Virus record (IMG/VR): IMGVR_UViG_3300046461_000342
Location: 22,581-86,580 of that record
Origin: a virus
Reading direction: 5' to 3' (one strand)
DNA length: 64,000 bases
Part shown: one piece after another, positions 1 through 8,762 of the stretch
Layout: each line of letters starts with the position of its first letter
Numbering within the stretch: the first letter of the stretch is position 1
The notes under the pieces: model-generated
Seen by the model: the letters and a program-made list of their open reading frames with translations, nothing else
Database searches by the model: none
What the model was told of the DNA's origin: nothing
Translations under genes and position numbers: made by a program

Positions 1-620
1 ACCCGGGTGCTACGCCGGTGGCAGACACGTGAACGAGTTGCCGCGGTGCGCCTCGAGTCGTGTCGACTACCAAAGAAATCACCTTGTACTCGCCGGACAC
101 ACAGAGTTCTTCGGTCCGACCAGAGTTTCGCCGTTGAAGGTTGAATCGTAGTTCCAGCCTGTCCCCTAGCCTAAGCAGTGGCAAATCCATGCGTACCTTG
201 GGCTCTCCCAAGACATCCGAGAGGGTCAAAAAAGCAGGGGTCATGGTCGAATTAGTACACCAGGGCGCCGCCCCACGGTGTACGGGGATGATAACCCGTG
301 GCCGCACGGGTCTAGGTCCTAAGCCCCTTGGTCACCGCGGTGACCCCATCAACCTGAGAGCTTACTCGGGATCTGAGAGGAAAGGCCTCGTTGCTCCAAC
401 CGACGCTTACGAGGGTCGGATGCTTCGAACACCGCCAGAGTAGATAAGCACTACAAGGTGTTCGATGGTTATGGGTACCCAGGGGATCGTTCTTCCCCAG
501 AGACAGGGTATCCCAGCTAAGTAGGCTGAGAGAGTCTGAACGTATCCCTAAGAGATAAGACTTTCCCCTTAGACAGAAGAGATCTTTAGTTCTTTTCCAC
601 TCTAGGGTTAGCTGAAGTTG
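1..620. ncRNA. candidate large structured non-coding RNA region
   Basis: No ORF here looks like a protein; the only open frame (141-443) has no plausible composition or start signal. Complementary segments are dense: ACGGG/CCCGT around 286-303, an exact 16-nt palindrome GGTCACCGCGGTGACC near 330-345, CGAACACC (425-432) with GGTGTTCG (456-463), GGGGA/TCCCC near 483-499, and CTAAG/CTTAG near 549-574. This resembles the large ornate RNAs (GOLLD, ROOL) known to sit near phage tRNA genes, but I cannot match a family. Strand and ends are uncertain and the RNA may begin before the window. Confidence 0.35.
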
Positions 621-1022
621 GAGTTACTCAAAATCCCAGTCCCACCGCTCATCTCAGAACTGCCTCTCTTTCAACTCCTCCATCAACCCATGATTCACTT
701 CAACCAAATCAACCAGCTCAAGAAGCAACGCGTTCTCAACTCACGATAAGAAGACCGGCTCCCGCTACTCCTTCAAATCAACCGACACAATCGACTCAAC
801 CAAATCATCCGACACCGAGAGAAACAGCTTCAATGAGTTCACCTGCTCCCTCCCGCTAAACACAAAACATTCACAATCATCCTTTTGGTCACACGAGTGA
901 TCCACTTCGTTCAGGTCTTCGTTGACACACTTCACTCGACTTCGTAGAGATGTTTCCCAGAGACCGATTCGCCCGAGTTTGAGTCAGCTGAGCTGAGTCA
1001 ATCGACGTTCTTAGAGAAAGCT
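621..1022. other. G-poor spacer with short imperfect repeats
   Basis: About 400 nt with strong C/A bias on the + strand and no ATG-started gene. CAACCAAATCA occurs twice (about 693 and 791), with CAAATCAACC variants between. The minus strand has two short open stretches of protein-like composition, interrupted by stops and without start codons. They could be decayed coding sequence or a by-product of the base skew. The last 20 nt (TTCTTAGAGAAAGCT) lead into the first gene. Confidence 0.4.
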
Positions 1023-1988
1023 ATGATGTCGTCCGAGCGATTCATCGTCCCGAGTTCTTACCCAGAGCTTCAAAGGCTGTATGGATCACACATCAAAAAG
1101 CTTCTTCAGCGATCAAACCAAGTGGAGAGTAACTTCGAGGATCTTCACAGCTACGTGTGGGTAAAAATCTTGGAAGCCCGCCTCTTAGAGCGATTTGAGG
1201 CTCACCTTCAAAAGCAAACACCAAAGGTGCTCACAGCGATCGGAGCTTGTGACCTTCTTGGGGTGAGCTGGTTTCAATGGGTTCAGGCGGCAAAGGCGTA
1301 CCACACCGGCAAATGCCGGGTGTGGATGCCAACGCCGGTGAACATCGCGGACTTCAGGATTCGAGGGGTCGATTGGCTCACCGCCAAGGACGCATGCTTT
1401 GCCTATGAAGATGTGATCGCGCTCACATGGGGAGAGATCATCAAGGGGAAGCTTCGGTACCCGTTTAAGGTCTGGGGGCTGGATGTAAAAGATGGCGGCA
1501 TCTATGGGATGAGTCGCCCCGAGGGGAATGCAAAGATCCCTGAGCCGCGAGCGACCCAGAGCCAGTTCAAAAATTACTTGACCACGGCAGTCCTCAATCA
1601 CTACGCGAATTTCTGTCGCACCCTCAAGCGACGCCACAAGGAGCGCCCCCAAGCGCTTCGCGGGCAGGAGGGGGACGCGATACCTTGGGAGGATACCTTG
1701 GAGGAGGTGAGGCAAGCGCCCCCCGAGGTGAAGATCGCTTTGAGCGAGGCTCGAGCTCTGCTCGCTGAGACCCTTCAATCGTGCCTCGTGGCGTTTGGGG
1801 TCCCACCAGACGGCACTGCTGAAGAGCGGGTCTTCGCCCAACTTCAGGAGGGGGCGACGCTACCGCAGGCGCTCAGGGGGGCCGGCTTCCCAATACGAGT
1901 GCGCAAGTCTGTGATCAGATCCATCCAGCTGGGCGGGGGCTTGCCCGCTGACGACGTGATCGAAAGCGATGAAGCCGCTGAGGGGTGA
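1023..1988 (+). CDS. sigma-70/ECF-like protein, divergent
   Basis: A 321-residue protein starting with a double ATG. Residues about 14-55 resemble sigma region 2 (LYGSHIKKLL, then FEDLHSYVWVKILEA, like the E-D-x-x-Q-E-V-F helix). A later stretch, NYLTTAVLNHYANFCRTLKRR, has the look of the helix that precedes the basic patch in ECF sigma factors. The roughly 110 residues between them (WMPTPVN...MSRPEG) are not typical. Family knowledge would make it a transcription specificity factor; the divergence makes this tentative. It lies 29 nt upstream of a second protein of the same general shape. Confidence 0.4.
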   Translation: MMSSERFIVPSSYPELQRLYGSHIKKLLQRSNQVESNFEDLHSYVWVKILEARLLERFEAHLQKQTPKVLTAIGACDLLGVSWFQWVQAAKAYHTGKCRVWMPTPVNIADFRIRGVDWLTAKDACFAYEDVIALTWGEIIKGKLRYPFKVWGLDVKDGGIYGMSRPEGNAKIPEPRATQSQFKNYLTTAVLNHYANFCRTLKRRHKERPQALRGQEGDAIPWEDTLEEVRQAPPEVKIALSEARALLAETLQSCLVAFGVPPDGTAEERVFAQLQEGATLPQALRGAGFPIRVRKSVIRSIQLGGGLPADDVIESDEAAEG

Positions 1989-2017
1989 GTTAGTGCTTTT
2001 GTGCCCCTGCAGGGGTA

Positions 2018-2851
2018 ATGGAACGCGTCGCACAGCTGATTAGGACCGCCGCACAGATCCGGCGCATGATTTGGGCCTCCCTCCCTTTATGGGAGCGCTT
2101 CGCACAGGTCGTATGCCGACTAGCCAGTAGCACAACCGACGCTTTCGGCGTCGCCATGTACGGCCTGTTCGTTGAGAACGGGGTCGAGGGGATGCCGGCG
2201 ATCAATGGGAAGCCCGCGAGTGAGTGGGTCGCGCAGCATTCTGTGAACCGCTTGCCGGCGGCCTACGGCCGCGAGTTCGGCAAGAAGGCGTTCTTGTCGC
2301 TGATGCGCAAGTACCACAAGCCAGAGATCGTCGAGGACATCCTGAGCGCGTTCCTGGTGAAGTTCATGGGGAAGGCGGACCAGTACATCAAAGCCGGCAC
2401 TTCGCTCCGGCAGGCTGAGGCCTACGTCATGCGCAGTCTGTACAACGACGGGATCAACCTTCTGCGGCGGAAGCGGTTCGAGCTCGGTGAGTCGACTCTG
2501 CGGCGTGATGATGAAGATGAAGGGCCTGGGTTCCTCGATCGATCTCCGAGCCAAGGCATGGAGCCAGGGGACGAGGAAACCGTCCTAGACTCTCCCGAGA
2601 TGAAAGCGAAGCTCCGTCGCATTCACCCGTCGGCCGAGCAGTACGTTCGGCTCTTGATGGAAGGCTTTAGCGATGTTGAGATCCTTGGTAACCCTGCACG
2701 GGGGAAGCCGTCGATGCTGGACCATGCGACGAATGCGTCGGGCGGCCCGCTAACGGCGACGGCTTGGGTCCGATACAAGAAGCTCATCTTCCAAGCGATC
2801 AAGGGCGAGTATCCGGCGATGGTCGAGGAGTTGGAGGATGCTGCGGAGTAG
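2018..2851 (+). CDS. sigma-factor-like protein
   Basis: A 277-residue protein with an AGGGG ribosome-binding stretch just before ATG. Residues about 80-150 read like sigma region 2: EIVEDILSAFLVKFM, then AYVMRSLYNDGINLLRRKR, which matches the ECF pattern of a helix ending in RRKR. After an acidic linker, HPSAEQYVRLLMEGFSDVEI resembles a region-4 helix-turn-helix. Inference: a phage-encoded promoter-specificity factor, possibly partnered with the preceding gene. Alternatively it is another sigma-derived DNA-binding protein. The next gene starts 2 nt after the stop. Confidence 0.45.
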   Translation: MERVAQLIRTAAQIRRMIWASLPLWERFAQVVCRLASSTTDAFGVAMYGLFVENGVEGMPAINGKPASEWVAQHSVNRLPAAYGREFGKKAFLSLMRKYHKPEIVEDILSAFLVKFMGKADQYIKAGTSLRQAEAYVMRSLYNDGINLLRRKRFELGESTLRRDDEDEGPGFLDRSPSQGMEPGDEETVLDSPEMKAKLRRIHPSAEQYVRLLMEGFSDVEILGNPARGKPSMLDHATNASGGPLTATAWVRYKKLIFQAIKGEYPAMVEELEDAAE

Positions 2852-2853
2852 CT

Positions 2854-4644
2854 ATGGCGCAGTCATCGTCGAGCCTGATTTACATCGCTGATAGTCCTGC
2901 TCTCCGGGTGGCAGAGCGCTTCCGTTTGGCGGCCGATGAGGTTGTGCCCAAGAAATGGTTTGCGACCAAGCTGGCCGAGCTGAAGGCACTCTTGAAGACC
3001 CCACATCACGAGAGCGCTCGGGCTTGGGGGTGGGTCATCGAAGATCGGCTGGTCTCGTACTTCAGGAAGTTTCAGTCCGAGTTCGATGCCATGGTTAGCA
3101 ACGACCAGGCCCGTCTCGTGATCAAGCGAGCGGTCGACTTTGCCATAGAGTATCTCGAGGCGGTGGCGGCCAAGCACAGAAGACAGGGTGAGCTGTCGTC
3201 GCAGTACTACGGCTCTGACGAGCAGCGGGACCCTGTCCGATCCTTGAAACAGTTTGGGTGGTCTGAGGTCACGTCGAGAATGGAGAAGGCTTGCCCGACC
3301 ATTGCGGACCTCATCAAGTATGAGTGGACGGTCGATCAGAGCGTCCTTGATAAGCTTGCGCAGAAGACCGTCAAGAAGGCGACGCCCGTTGAGATCGCGT
3401 CCATCATGGGTGACTCTGACAGTGAGTGGCGCGTCAAGTGGGAGTTTCTCACGCGGGTCGGTTTCTATGCCGCGGCCGGCAAGGCTGCGAAGAAGAGCAA
3501 GCTCGACTGGAGCCCGCTGGAGTGGTTCGAGAAGACGCGCGAGATCTTCGAGGAGAACTACGGGCAAGGGCTGACAACCGCGTATCGGAACTTCGACCTG
3601 CTCGGCATGAAGATCGTGGTGGACGACTCGACCGTCATCGACAAAGAGGTCCGCGAATATATTGGCTACCTGAGGGAGGCACACGCACGGCTCAAGATCC
3701 GAGGTCTGGAGAGCGCGTGGTACGGGACCACGTTCATCAAGTGCAATGATTGCGGCGGTGCGAACCAGAACACGGGTGGCGGCGTTGGAGGCCATTACTT
3801 CATTGGTCCGGACACGGTCCGGATCTACTCTCGGCCGAGCACGTTCATTGTTGAGCTGGTTGTACACGAACTTGGTCACCGCTACTGGTTCAAGCAGATG
3901 CGGCCCGAGCAGCGCCATCGGTTCTCCGAGTTGGTGAAAGCTCGAACTGTTCCACGGCCCGCCAACGCTCCGAAGGATGTCGCGCTCTACAGCGAGAACC
4001 ATCTCAGTAAGCCCAAGTACCTGATACGGACTGCAGAGCGTGCTATCCTAGCGCTGGTCTCTGCAGTAGCGACAGGTGTCTCGACTCCCGAGGAGGAAGA
4101 TGGGCACAGGAAACAGATTCGAGATCTTTCGTCGGACATAACCGACGCTCTGTCTGGGGTCCGCGGCTTGCGCGACGCCTTCAAGAACCCGGATGTTGAG
4201 AAGTTGAATAGAGCCACCTGGAGCGAGGGGGTCAGCGTCAGGTGGCATGCCGACGACCTCTCCAAGGTGAGGCCCGCGCAACGAGATCAGTGGGTCACTA
4301 CCGCGAGAGTTCTGCTCAAGCAGTTGGTCGATAATGCCATGGCGACCCTTGACCTCGCGCTCAAGGTCCACAACGCGGAAGCGGAAGCTAAACTTGACCC
4401 CAAGTCCAAGGCTTGGCAGCAAAGTTACTTCGACAACCCAGCGCCGGTTGAGGCAGTGTCTGACTACGGGAAGAGCGACATCGATGAAGCCTTCGCCGAA
4501 GTGTTCGCGCACTACGTGCTGAACTACGACATCACGCGAGACCAGATGGAATCGTTCCGGTCGGTGTTGTCCAAGCCGGGCGCTCATCGCCGGGGTAACG
4601 TGGTTGAGCGCGTCGCGCACCGCTTCCTTGTGGCAGTGGTGTAG
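2854..4644 (+). CDS. putative zinc metallopeptidase (HELGH zincin)
   Basis: 596 residues. HELGH at residues 338-342 gives an HExxH zinc site, and DEAFAEVFAHYV near residue 545 can provide the third (Glu) ligand. The ATG two bases after the upstream stop is chosen over an earlier in-frame start. The N-terminus contains RVAERFRLAA and the C-terminus ends RVAHRFLVAVV, a short peptide pattern that recurs in other proteins here. The large N-terminal region is unrecognised. The reaction would be peptide hydrolysis; the substrate is unknown. The stop codon forms the TAG of a GGTGTAG signal for the next gene. Confidence 0.65.
   Translation: MAQSSSSLIYIADSPALRVAERFRLAADEVVPKKWFATKLAELKALLKTPHHESARAWGWVIEDRLVSYFRKFQSEFDAMVSNDQARLVIKRAVDFAIEYLEAVAAKHRRQGELSSQYYGSDEQRDPVRSLKQFGWSEVTSRMEKACPTIADLIKYEWTVDQSVLDKLAQKTVKKATPVEIASIMGDSDSEWRVKWEFLTRVGFYAAAGKAAKKSKLDWSPLEWFEKTREIFEENYGQGLTTAYRNFDLLGMKIVVDDSTVIDKEVREYIGYLREAHARLKIRGLESAWYGTTFIKCNDCGGANQNTGGGVGGHYFIGPDTVRIYSRPSTFIVELVVHELGHRYWFKQMRPEQRHRFSELVKARTVPRPANAPKDVALYSENHLSKPKYLIRTAERAILALVSAVATGVSTPEEEDGHRKQIRDLSSDITDALSGVRGLRDAFKNPDVEKLNRATWSEGVSVRWHADDLSKVRPAQRDQWVTTARVLLKQLVDNAMATLDLALKVHNAEAEAKLDPKSKAWQQSYFDNPAPVEAVSDYGKSDIDEAFAEVFAHYVLNYDITRDQMESFRSVLSKPGAHRRGNVVERVAHRFLVAVV
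4638..4644 (+). promoter_or_regulatory. GGTGTAG start-associated heptamer
   Basis: GGTGTAG followed by exactly 8 nt and then the GTG of the methyltransferase gene. Its TAG is also the stop codon of the upstream gene. Confidence 0.6.
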
Positions 4645-4652
4645 CCCCACGG

Positions 4653-6245
4653 GTGAACCAGATCCTGCTTGGCGACTGCCTGGACGTTCTTAAGACGTTG
4701 CCGGATGAGTCGGTGCACTCGGTCGTGACCGACCCGCCCTATGGGCTAGGCACGAGAGAGCCGACCTCGGACGAGATCATCGCGTACCTGCAGGGCGGCG
4801 AGCTCGATACGTCGGGCGACTTCATGGGTCGTGATTGGAGCATCCCGCCGATCTCGGTTTGGCGTGAGTGCCTCCGTGTTCTGAAGCCTGGTGGGCACCT
4901 GGTCTCATTCGGCGGAACGCGTACTTTCGATCTGATCTCGATCGGGATCCGCGCTGCGGGTTTCGAGTGTCGCGACACGATCGCGAGTCAGTTCGGGGTC
5001 CAGTGTTTTCAGTGGTTGAACGGGTCTGGTTTTCCCAAAGCGCTATCTGTTCAAAAAGCACTTGAGAAGGCTGGGCTCAGTGCTGAGGAAGCTTCCTCTT
5101 GGGAGGGCTGGGCCACGGCGCTCAAGCCTAGTTGGGAGCCGGCGCTGATTTTTCGTAAGCCGCTCGCTGAGTCGACGGTCGCCAAGCAAGTGCTCGCGAC
5201 TGACACCGGGGCGATGAACATCGATGCTTGTCGCGTTGGTGTCCAGACCCGCACCAATAGCTCAAAACCTAGAGCGGAGCGCACTAGTGGGCCGGGGTCG
5301 AAGCAGACTGGCGGCATGACTCAAGGGACTGAAACCGTGGTTCACAATCACGGTCGATGGCCCGCCAACCTCCTGCTTACCCACGCGGCCGATTGCAAAA
5401 TCACCGGGACCAAGCGTTTGCCCGCGCCCGTCATCAACCGTTTCGACGACGGGATGAAGCCCTTCGGTGAGGGTGCCGGCCACGCCTACACGTCGGAGCA
5501 GACGGGCGACGCGGACGGCATGGAGGAGGTGCCTGTCTATGAATGCGAGGTTGGGTGTCCGGTCAAGGCGCTCGATGGGCAGAGCGGGCCGGCGGGTGGG
5601 GCTCCGGGGATTCGAAACAACTCGGCGTGCGAGACAAACGTAGCCAAGGGCCGAGAATACGCGCGGACGTCGCAAGGCTACTCGGATGCTGGAGGGGCCT
5701 CCCGCTTCTTCAGCCAGTTTGAATCCGACGCCGCTGAAGTACCCTTCTATGAGTGCGCTGACGGTTGCCCCGTAAAGACCCTGGATGAGCAGAGTGGGCA
5801 CACTACATCGGGAGTCCGACATGACATGCGAGCGTCTGCACTTGGTCGGATGAACGACGATTCATGGAAGCCTCAAGTGACGCCGCGGAATGGTTTCCCT
5901 GACTCTGGGGGCGCGTCCCGCTTCTTTGGCCAGTTCGAGCCCGACGCACCATTCTTCTACTCGGGCAAGGTCAGCAAGGCCGAGCGCGATCGCGGGCTGC
6001 CGAAGGGGACCAACAAGCACCCGACGGTGAAGCCGCTCGCTGTGATGCGTTGGCTGGTCAGGCTCGTCACGCCCAAGGGCGGCACGGTCCTGGACCCGTA
6101 TTGCGGAAGCGGCACCACATGCTTGGCGGCGCTCGAGGAGGGCTGCCGGTTCATTGGCATCGAGCGCGACCCGGAGTCGCATCAGGTTGCGGTGCTTCGC
6201 ACGACTCGTGAGCCCGACCTCTTTGACGAGCTCGCGGGGCTATGA
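4653..6245 (+). CDS. DNA methyltransferase, DPPY type (beta class order)
   Basis: 530 residues. The N-terminus has the catalytic TDPPYGLG motif (motif IV). Near the C-terminus, VLDPYCGSGTTCLAA is the SAM-binding motif I, followed by FIGIERD. Catalytic motif first and SAM motif last is the beta-class arrangement of N6-adenine/N4-cytosine methyltransferases. The central 300 residues hold internal repeats (GGASRFFSQFE and GGASRFFGQFE; CPVKALDGQSG and CPVKTLDEQSG), probably target recognition. GTG start. A likely role is protecting phage DNA from restriction. Confidence 0.9.
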   Translation: MNQILLGDCLDVLKTLPDESVHSVVTDPPYGLGTREPTSDEIIAYLQGGELDTSGDFMGRDWSIPPISVWRECLRVLKPGGHLVSFGGTRTFDLISIGIRAAGFECRDTIASQFGVQCFQWLNGSGFPKALSVQKALEKAGLSAEEASSWEGWATALKPSWEPALIFRKPLAESTVAKQVLATDTGAMNIDACRVGVQTRTNSSKPRAERTSGPGSKQTGGMTQGTETVVHNHGRWPANLLLTHAADCKITGTKRLPAPVINRFDDGMKPFGEGAGHAYTSEQTGDADGMEEVPVYECEVGCPVKALDGQSGPAGGAPGIRNNSACETNVAKGREYARTSQGYSDAGGASRFFSQFESDAAEVPFYECADGCPVKTLDEQSGHTTSGVRHDMRASALGRMNDDSWKPQVTPRNGFPDSGGASRFFGQFEPDAPFFYSGKVSKAERDRGLPKGTNKHPTVKPLAVMRWLVRLVTPKGGTVLDPYCGSGTTCLAALEEGCRFIGIERDPESHQVAVLRTTREPDLFDELAGL

Positions 6246-6257
6246 CCCGGCTCCTTT

Positions 6258-6833
6258 TCAGTCGTCGCCCGGGAAGCGCCACGCGCCTTCATAGACTTCG
6301 TCGACTGAGAAACTGGTCCCGTTTGCCAGAGTAACCTTGGCTTCAGCGCCAGCTTCAACAAGCACCCAGGTGGAATCGCGGCGCTGAAAATGCTCGATCA
6401 GCGCCGCACGCTGCGACACCAGAAGGTAGTCAAGAAGGGACGGGCGAGCCCGGTAGAGGCGGAACTTGTCGCCTCGGTCAAAAGCCTCGGTGCCCTTGGA
6501 CAGGATTTCCACAAGCACCGTCGGGTTCAAGAGGGCCTGGCCGACCTCGTCAAAATTAGGCTCTCCGCACACGATGCTCATGTCTGGGTAGACGTAACCT
6601 GACTCAGTCTCTACGCAGACCCGTTGATTCGATTCTAACGCATCGCACGGCGTGCCCCGGAGAAGACGCCCTAGAACAGAGTGCAGGTTAGAGGCGAGTT
6701 TGTTGTGGCGCGGGGAAGCACCGGCCATTGCGAAGACTTCACCGCCAACAAACTCATGCCTGTCTAGCTGCGTCTTCTCCCATTCGATGAACTCTGCCGG
6801 AGTCAGCTTGGGGGTTGGGAGTGCGCTAGCCAT
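6258..6833 (-). CDS. Uma2-family putative endonuclease (PD-(D/E)xK)
   Basis: 191 residues. Visible Uma2 pattern: LTPAEFIEWE near the start, YPDMSIVCGEP, then NPTVLVEILSKGTEAFDRGDKF, where the Asp, Glu and Lys-bearing strands form the PD-(D/E)xK core. The start is the ATG encoding MASALPTPK; an upstream in-frame ATG would add 38 atypical residues. The gene converges with the methyltransferase to its left. The biological role of Uma2 proteins is poorly defined; a nuclease fold is established by family. Confidence 0.8.
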   Translation of the reverse strand: MASALPTPKLTPAEFIEWEKTQLDRHEFVGGEVFAMAGASPRHNKLASNLHSVLGRLLRGTPCDALESNQRVCVETESGYVYPDMSIVCGEPNFDEVGQALLNPTVLVEILSKGTEAFDRGDKFRLYRARPSLLDYLLVSQRAALIEHFQRRDSTWVLVEAGAEAKVTLANGTSFSVDEVYEGAWRFPGDD

Positions 6834-6888
6834 TACAGGTAAGGATAGCACAAATGGGTGGTTCCGTCGAACGGCGCGCCAACCCCTT

Positions 6889-6895
6889 GGTGTAG
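6889..6895 (+). promoter_or_regulatory. GGTGTAG start-associated heptamer
   Basis: GGTGTAG, 8 nt, then the ATG of the MT-A70 gene. The motif lies in the divergent gap after a minus-strand gene, so here it must serve a new transcript or an independent translation start. Confidence 0.6.
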
Positions 6896-6903
6896 CCGGT
6901 GAC

Positions 6904-7632
6904 ATGTCAGCCGCAGCCGCAGAAAAGAGCGGCCCGTACGAGATCATCTACGCGGACTTCCCGTGGCCGTACACGTCATTCGGCACTGCCAAGCTCACGT
7001 ACGAGCAAATGCCGGAGCTCGAGATCGCAGCGTTCGATTGGTCTCGGTTCATGGCCAAACGCTGCGCTGTCTTTTCGTGGGTCACGGGTCCAAAGCTCGC
7101 CCTTGCGATGCGTTGCGGCGAGCAATGGCGTGAGCGGCACGGTCTGCACTACCAGGGCATCGCGTACATCTGGGTTAAGACCACGAAGGACGGCACGCCC
7201 ATCAGGGCAAGCGGCCCACGGCCCCGATTCGTAAAGCCGCTCGATGAGCTGCTGCTGGTCTTCTCGACGCATCCGAATGAGCGTGTGTTCCCGCTGCTCA
7301 GTGAGAGCCAGGTCCAGCATGTGTTTGAGCTCGACCACGATGGTTATGAGGTGCTGCCGCCAGAGTGGCCGGTCGATTACGTGCTGGCGCCCAAGCAGCA
7401 GGTGCACTCGCGCAAGCCCGCCATCTTCCGCGACTTGATCGTCGAGCTCCTGGGCGACAGGCCCCGCATCGAGCTCTTCGCGAGGGAGGCGTGGCCCGGC
7501 TGGGACACGTGGGGATCGGAGGCACCTCCAGCTGTAAGCGAGGCGGTCCCTTCAAAAGAAGAAGCTGTGTCGGACGATGATCTCGACCTTTTCTTACGAT
7601 GGCAATGGTACCGGCATGGACCCAGAGATTGA
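6904..7632 (+). CDS. MT-A70 family adenine-N6 methyltransferase
   Basis: 242 residues. IIYADFPWPYTS carries the DPPW-type catalytic motif (here DFPW). The C-terminal HSRKPAIFRDLIVELLGD...ELFAR...GWDTWGSE is the characteristic MT-A70 ending. Family members methylate adenine N6 in DNA or RNA; bacterial and phage members usually act on DNA. ATG chosen because it is correctly spaced from the GGTGTAG motif and begins just before the conserved domain. The last 17 nt overlap the next small gene. Confidence 0.85.
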   Translation: MSAAAAEKSGPYEIIYADFPWPYTSFGTAKLTYEQMPELEIAAFDWSRFMAKRCAVFSWVTGPKLALAMRCGEQWRERHGLHYQGIAYIWVKTTKDGTPIRASGPRPRFVKPLDELLLVFSTHPNERVFPLLSESQVQHVFELDHDGYEVLPPEWPVDYVLAPKQQVHSRKPAIFRDLIVELLGDRPRIELFAREAWPGWDTWGSEAPPAVSEAVPSKEEAVSDDDLDLFLRWQWYRHGPRD

Positions 7633-7762
7633 ACCTGTAGAGACCAAGGGTCCTTTGGTCCGCACGCCTCGTGCTGATTGGATCGCCCTGCCGATATTGC
7701 TATTCATGCTCGCGCTGTCCTTTGGTGCTGGAGTGGCGCTGGCGATGCTGCTGCATCACTGA
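7616..7762 (+). CDS. small single-pass membrane protein
   Basis: 48 residues. An acidic N-terminus is followed by a hydrophobic helix, about WIALPILLFMLALSFGAGVA, that can span the inner membrane once, and then a short HH tail. It overlaps the end of the methyltransferase gene, suggesting coupled translation. An earlier in-frame ATG at 7577 would lengthen it by 13 residues. Function not recognised; small phage membrane proteins are often involved in lysis or superinfection exclusion, but nothing here shows that. Confidence 0.5.
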   Translation: MDPEIEPVETKGPLVRTPRADWIALPILLFMLALSFGAGVALAMLLHH

Positions 7763-8100
7763 TTCTCGACGCGCCGGATGATCTCTTGAGCTCGCTTGCT
7801 GGGCTGCTTGGTTAAGAACCCTCTGCCTCGACCTTGGGCGTAGATCTCTTTTCGCGTCTCGCTATCGAACTGCGCGCCCGTGGGATCGAGCCGGGTTCCG
7901 CCTTGCTGTATCCACCAATGCACGCCGCCGGGGCAGGGGGCCGAGTAGGGTTTGGCCCCCGCCACACTCCCGCCGATCATGTGAAATAGAGATTCGGCGG
8001 CTGCGTAGCAGTGCCCCGCCAATGGGTGAGGGTTGCCGCGCCACTGAGGTAGGAGAAGATCTGGCGTGAGCACCCGTTGAATGCTCTTGATCAGAGACAC
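7756..8100 (-). CDS. hypothetical protein with Cys-His-Asp pattern
   Basis: 114 residues. GHCYAAAESLFHM, then GVHWWIQ, then RLDPTGAQFD place Cys, His and Asp in the order of a papain-like or transglutaminase-like triad. I recall proteins of this shape in bacteria and phages annotated as hypothetical, so an enzymatic role is only an inference. It is separated by 9 nt from the metallopeptidase gene upstream on the same strand and probably shares its transcript. Its 3' end overlaps the small membrane protein gene by 7 nt, tail to tail. Confidence 0.55.
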   Translation of the reverse strand: MSLIKSIQRVLTPDLLLPQWRGNPHPLAGHCYAAAESLFHMIGGSVAGAKPYSAPCPGGVHWWIQQGGTRLDPTGAQFDSETRKEIYAQGRGRGFLTKQPSKRAQEIIRRVENQ

Positions 8101-8109
8101 GGTCTGTGA

Positions 8110-8736
8110 TCACCAGGTGAGGTTGCCTTCAGCCTTCCGCTGCCGGAATGTGGCGATCACGTACGGGCCGTACGCGTGCATCATGTAGACGCCTCCGGCC
8201 CATCTCTTGCGGTCGTAGTCGCTGCCGGTTCTCAGAGCTCGCTCACGGCGATTGCGGATGTTGTCCGCCGCAGCCTGGATCATTTCTTGGCGATACGGCT
8301 CCCACAGAGGCGCGTGTGCCAGTACCCACGTCCCGTAATCAGCGACGGCTTCTTCGTAGAACGGGTCACCCTCGGGGAAGTCGGCCAGCGAGCCGTGGAT
8401 CATCTCGTGCGTGAGCTTCTCGAGCGTGGCCCCAGGCTGGTCAAAGAGATGAGAGCCTAAGCAGATCTGGCCTGACACGAGATCGAAGCTCGCGTTTGCG
8501 CAGGCCATGTGAAAGCCGTCCGACAGGGGTAGGATCTTGCTCTTGGGCTGGGTTCCGTACGGACCCAGGGCGTCTTCAACGAACGCGTGAATTTTGGGCG
8601 CCCAGAGCTCGACGAATGCGTTCCAGTGGTCTGGGTAAAAGGCACAGGTGAAACTCTGGGTCGGCAGCGCCGTGCTGGCGGTGCGGAGAGTCTCGCGCAC
8701 CCCCTCGGGGATAGAGGTCATGCCATAGCGTGACAA
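8110..8736 (-). CDS. putative zinc metallopeptidase (HEMIH)
   Basis: 208 residues. HEMIH at residues 110-114 is an HExxH site, and FYEEAVADYGTW about 15 residues later supplies a downstream Glu as in gluzincin-like families. No signal peptide is visible, so it is probably cytoplasmic or virion-associated. A second in-frame ATG lies five codons in. The 5' end overlaps the opposite-strand ORF at 8730, which is one reason the later start was preferred for that neighbour. Substrate unknown. Confidence 0.6.
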   Translation of the reverse strand: MSRYGMTSIPEGVRETLRTASTALPTQSFTCAFYPDHWNAFVELWAPKIHAFVEDALGPYGTQPKSKILPLSDGFHMACANASFDLVSGQICLGSHLFDQPGATLEKLTHEMIHGSLADFPEGDPFYEEAVADYGTWVLAHAPLWEPYRQEMIQAAADNIRNRRERALRTGSDYDRKRWAGGVYMMHAYGPYVIATFRQRKAEGNLTW

Positions 8737-8762
8737 AAGAACTTTTATGGGATTGCTTGGGT

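Noticed and set aside
141-443. 100-codon open frame in the left non-coding region
   Set aside because: No ribosome-binding site, odd composition, and it lies across strong RNA hairpins; treated as chance within a structured RNA candidate.
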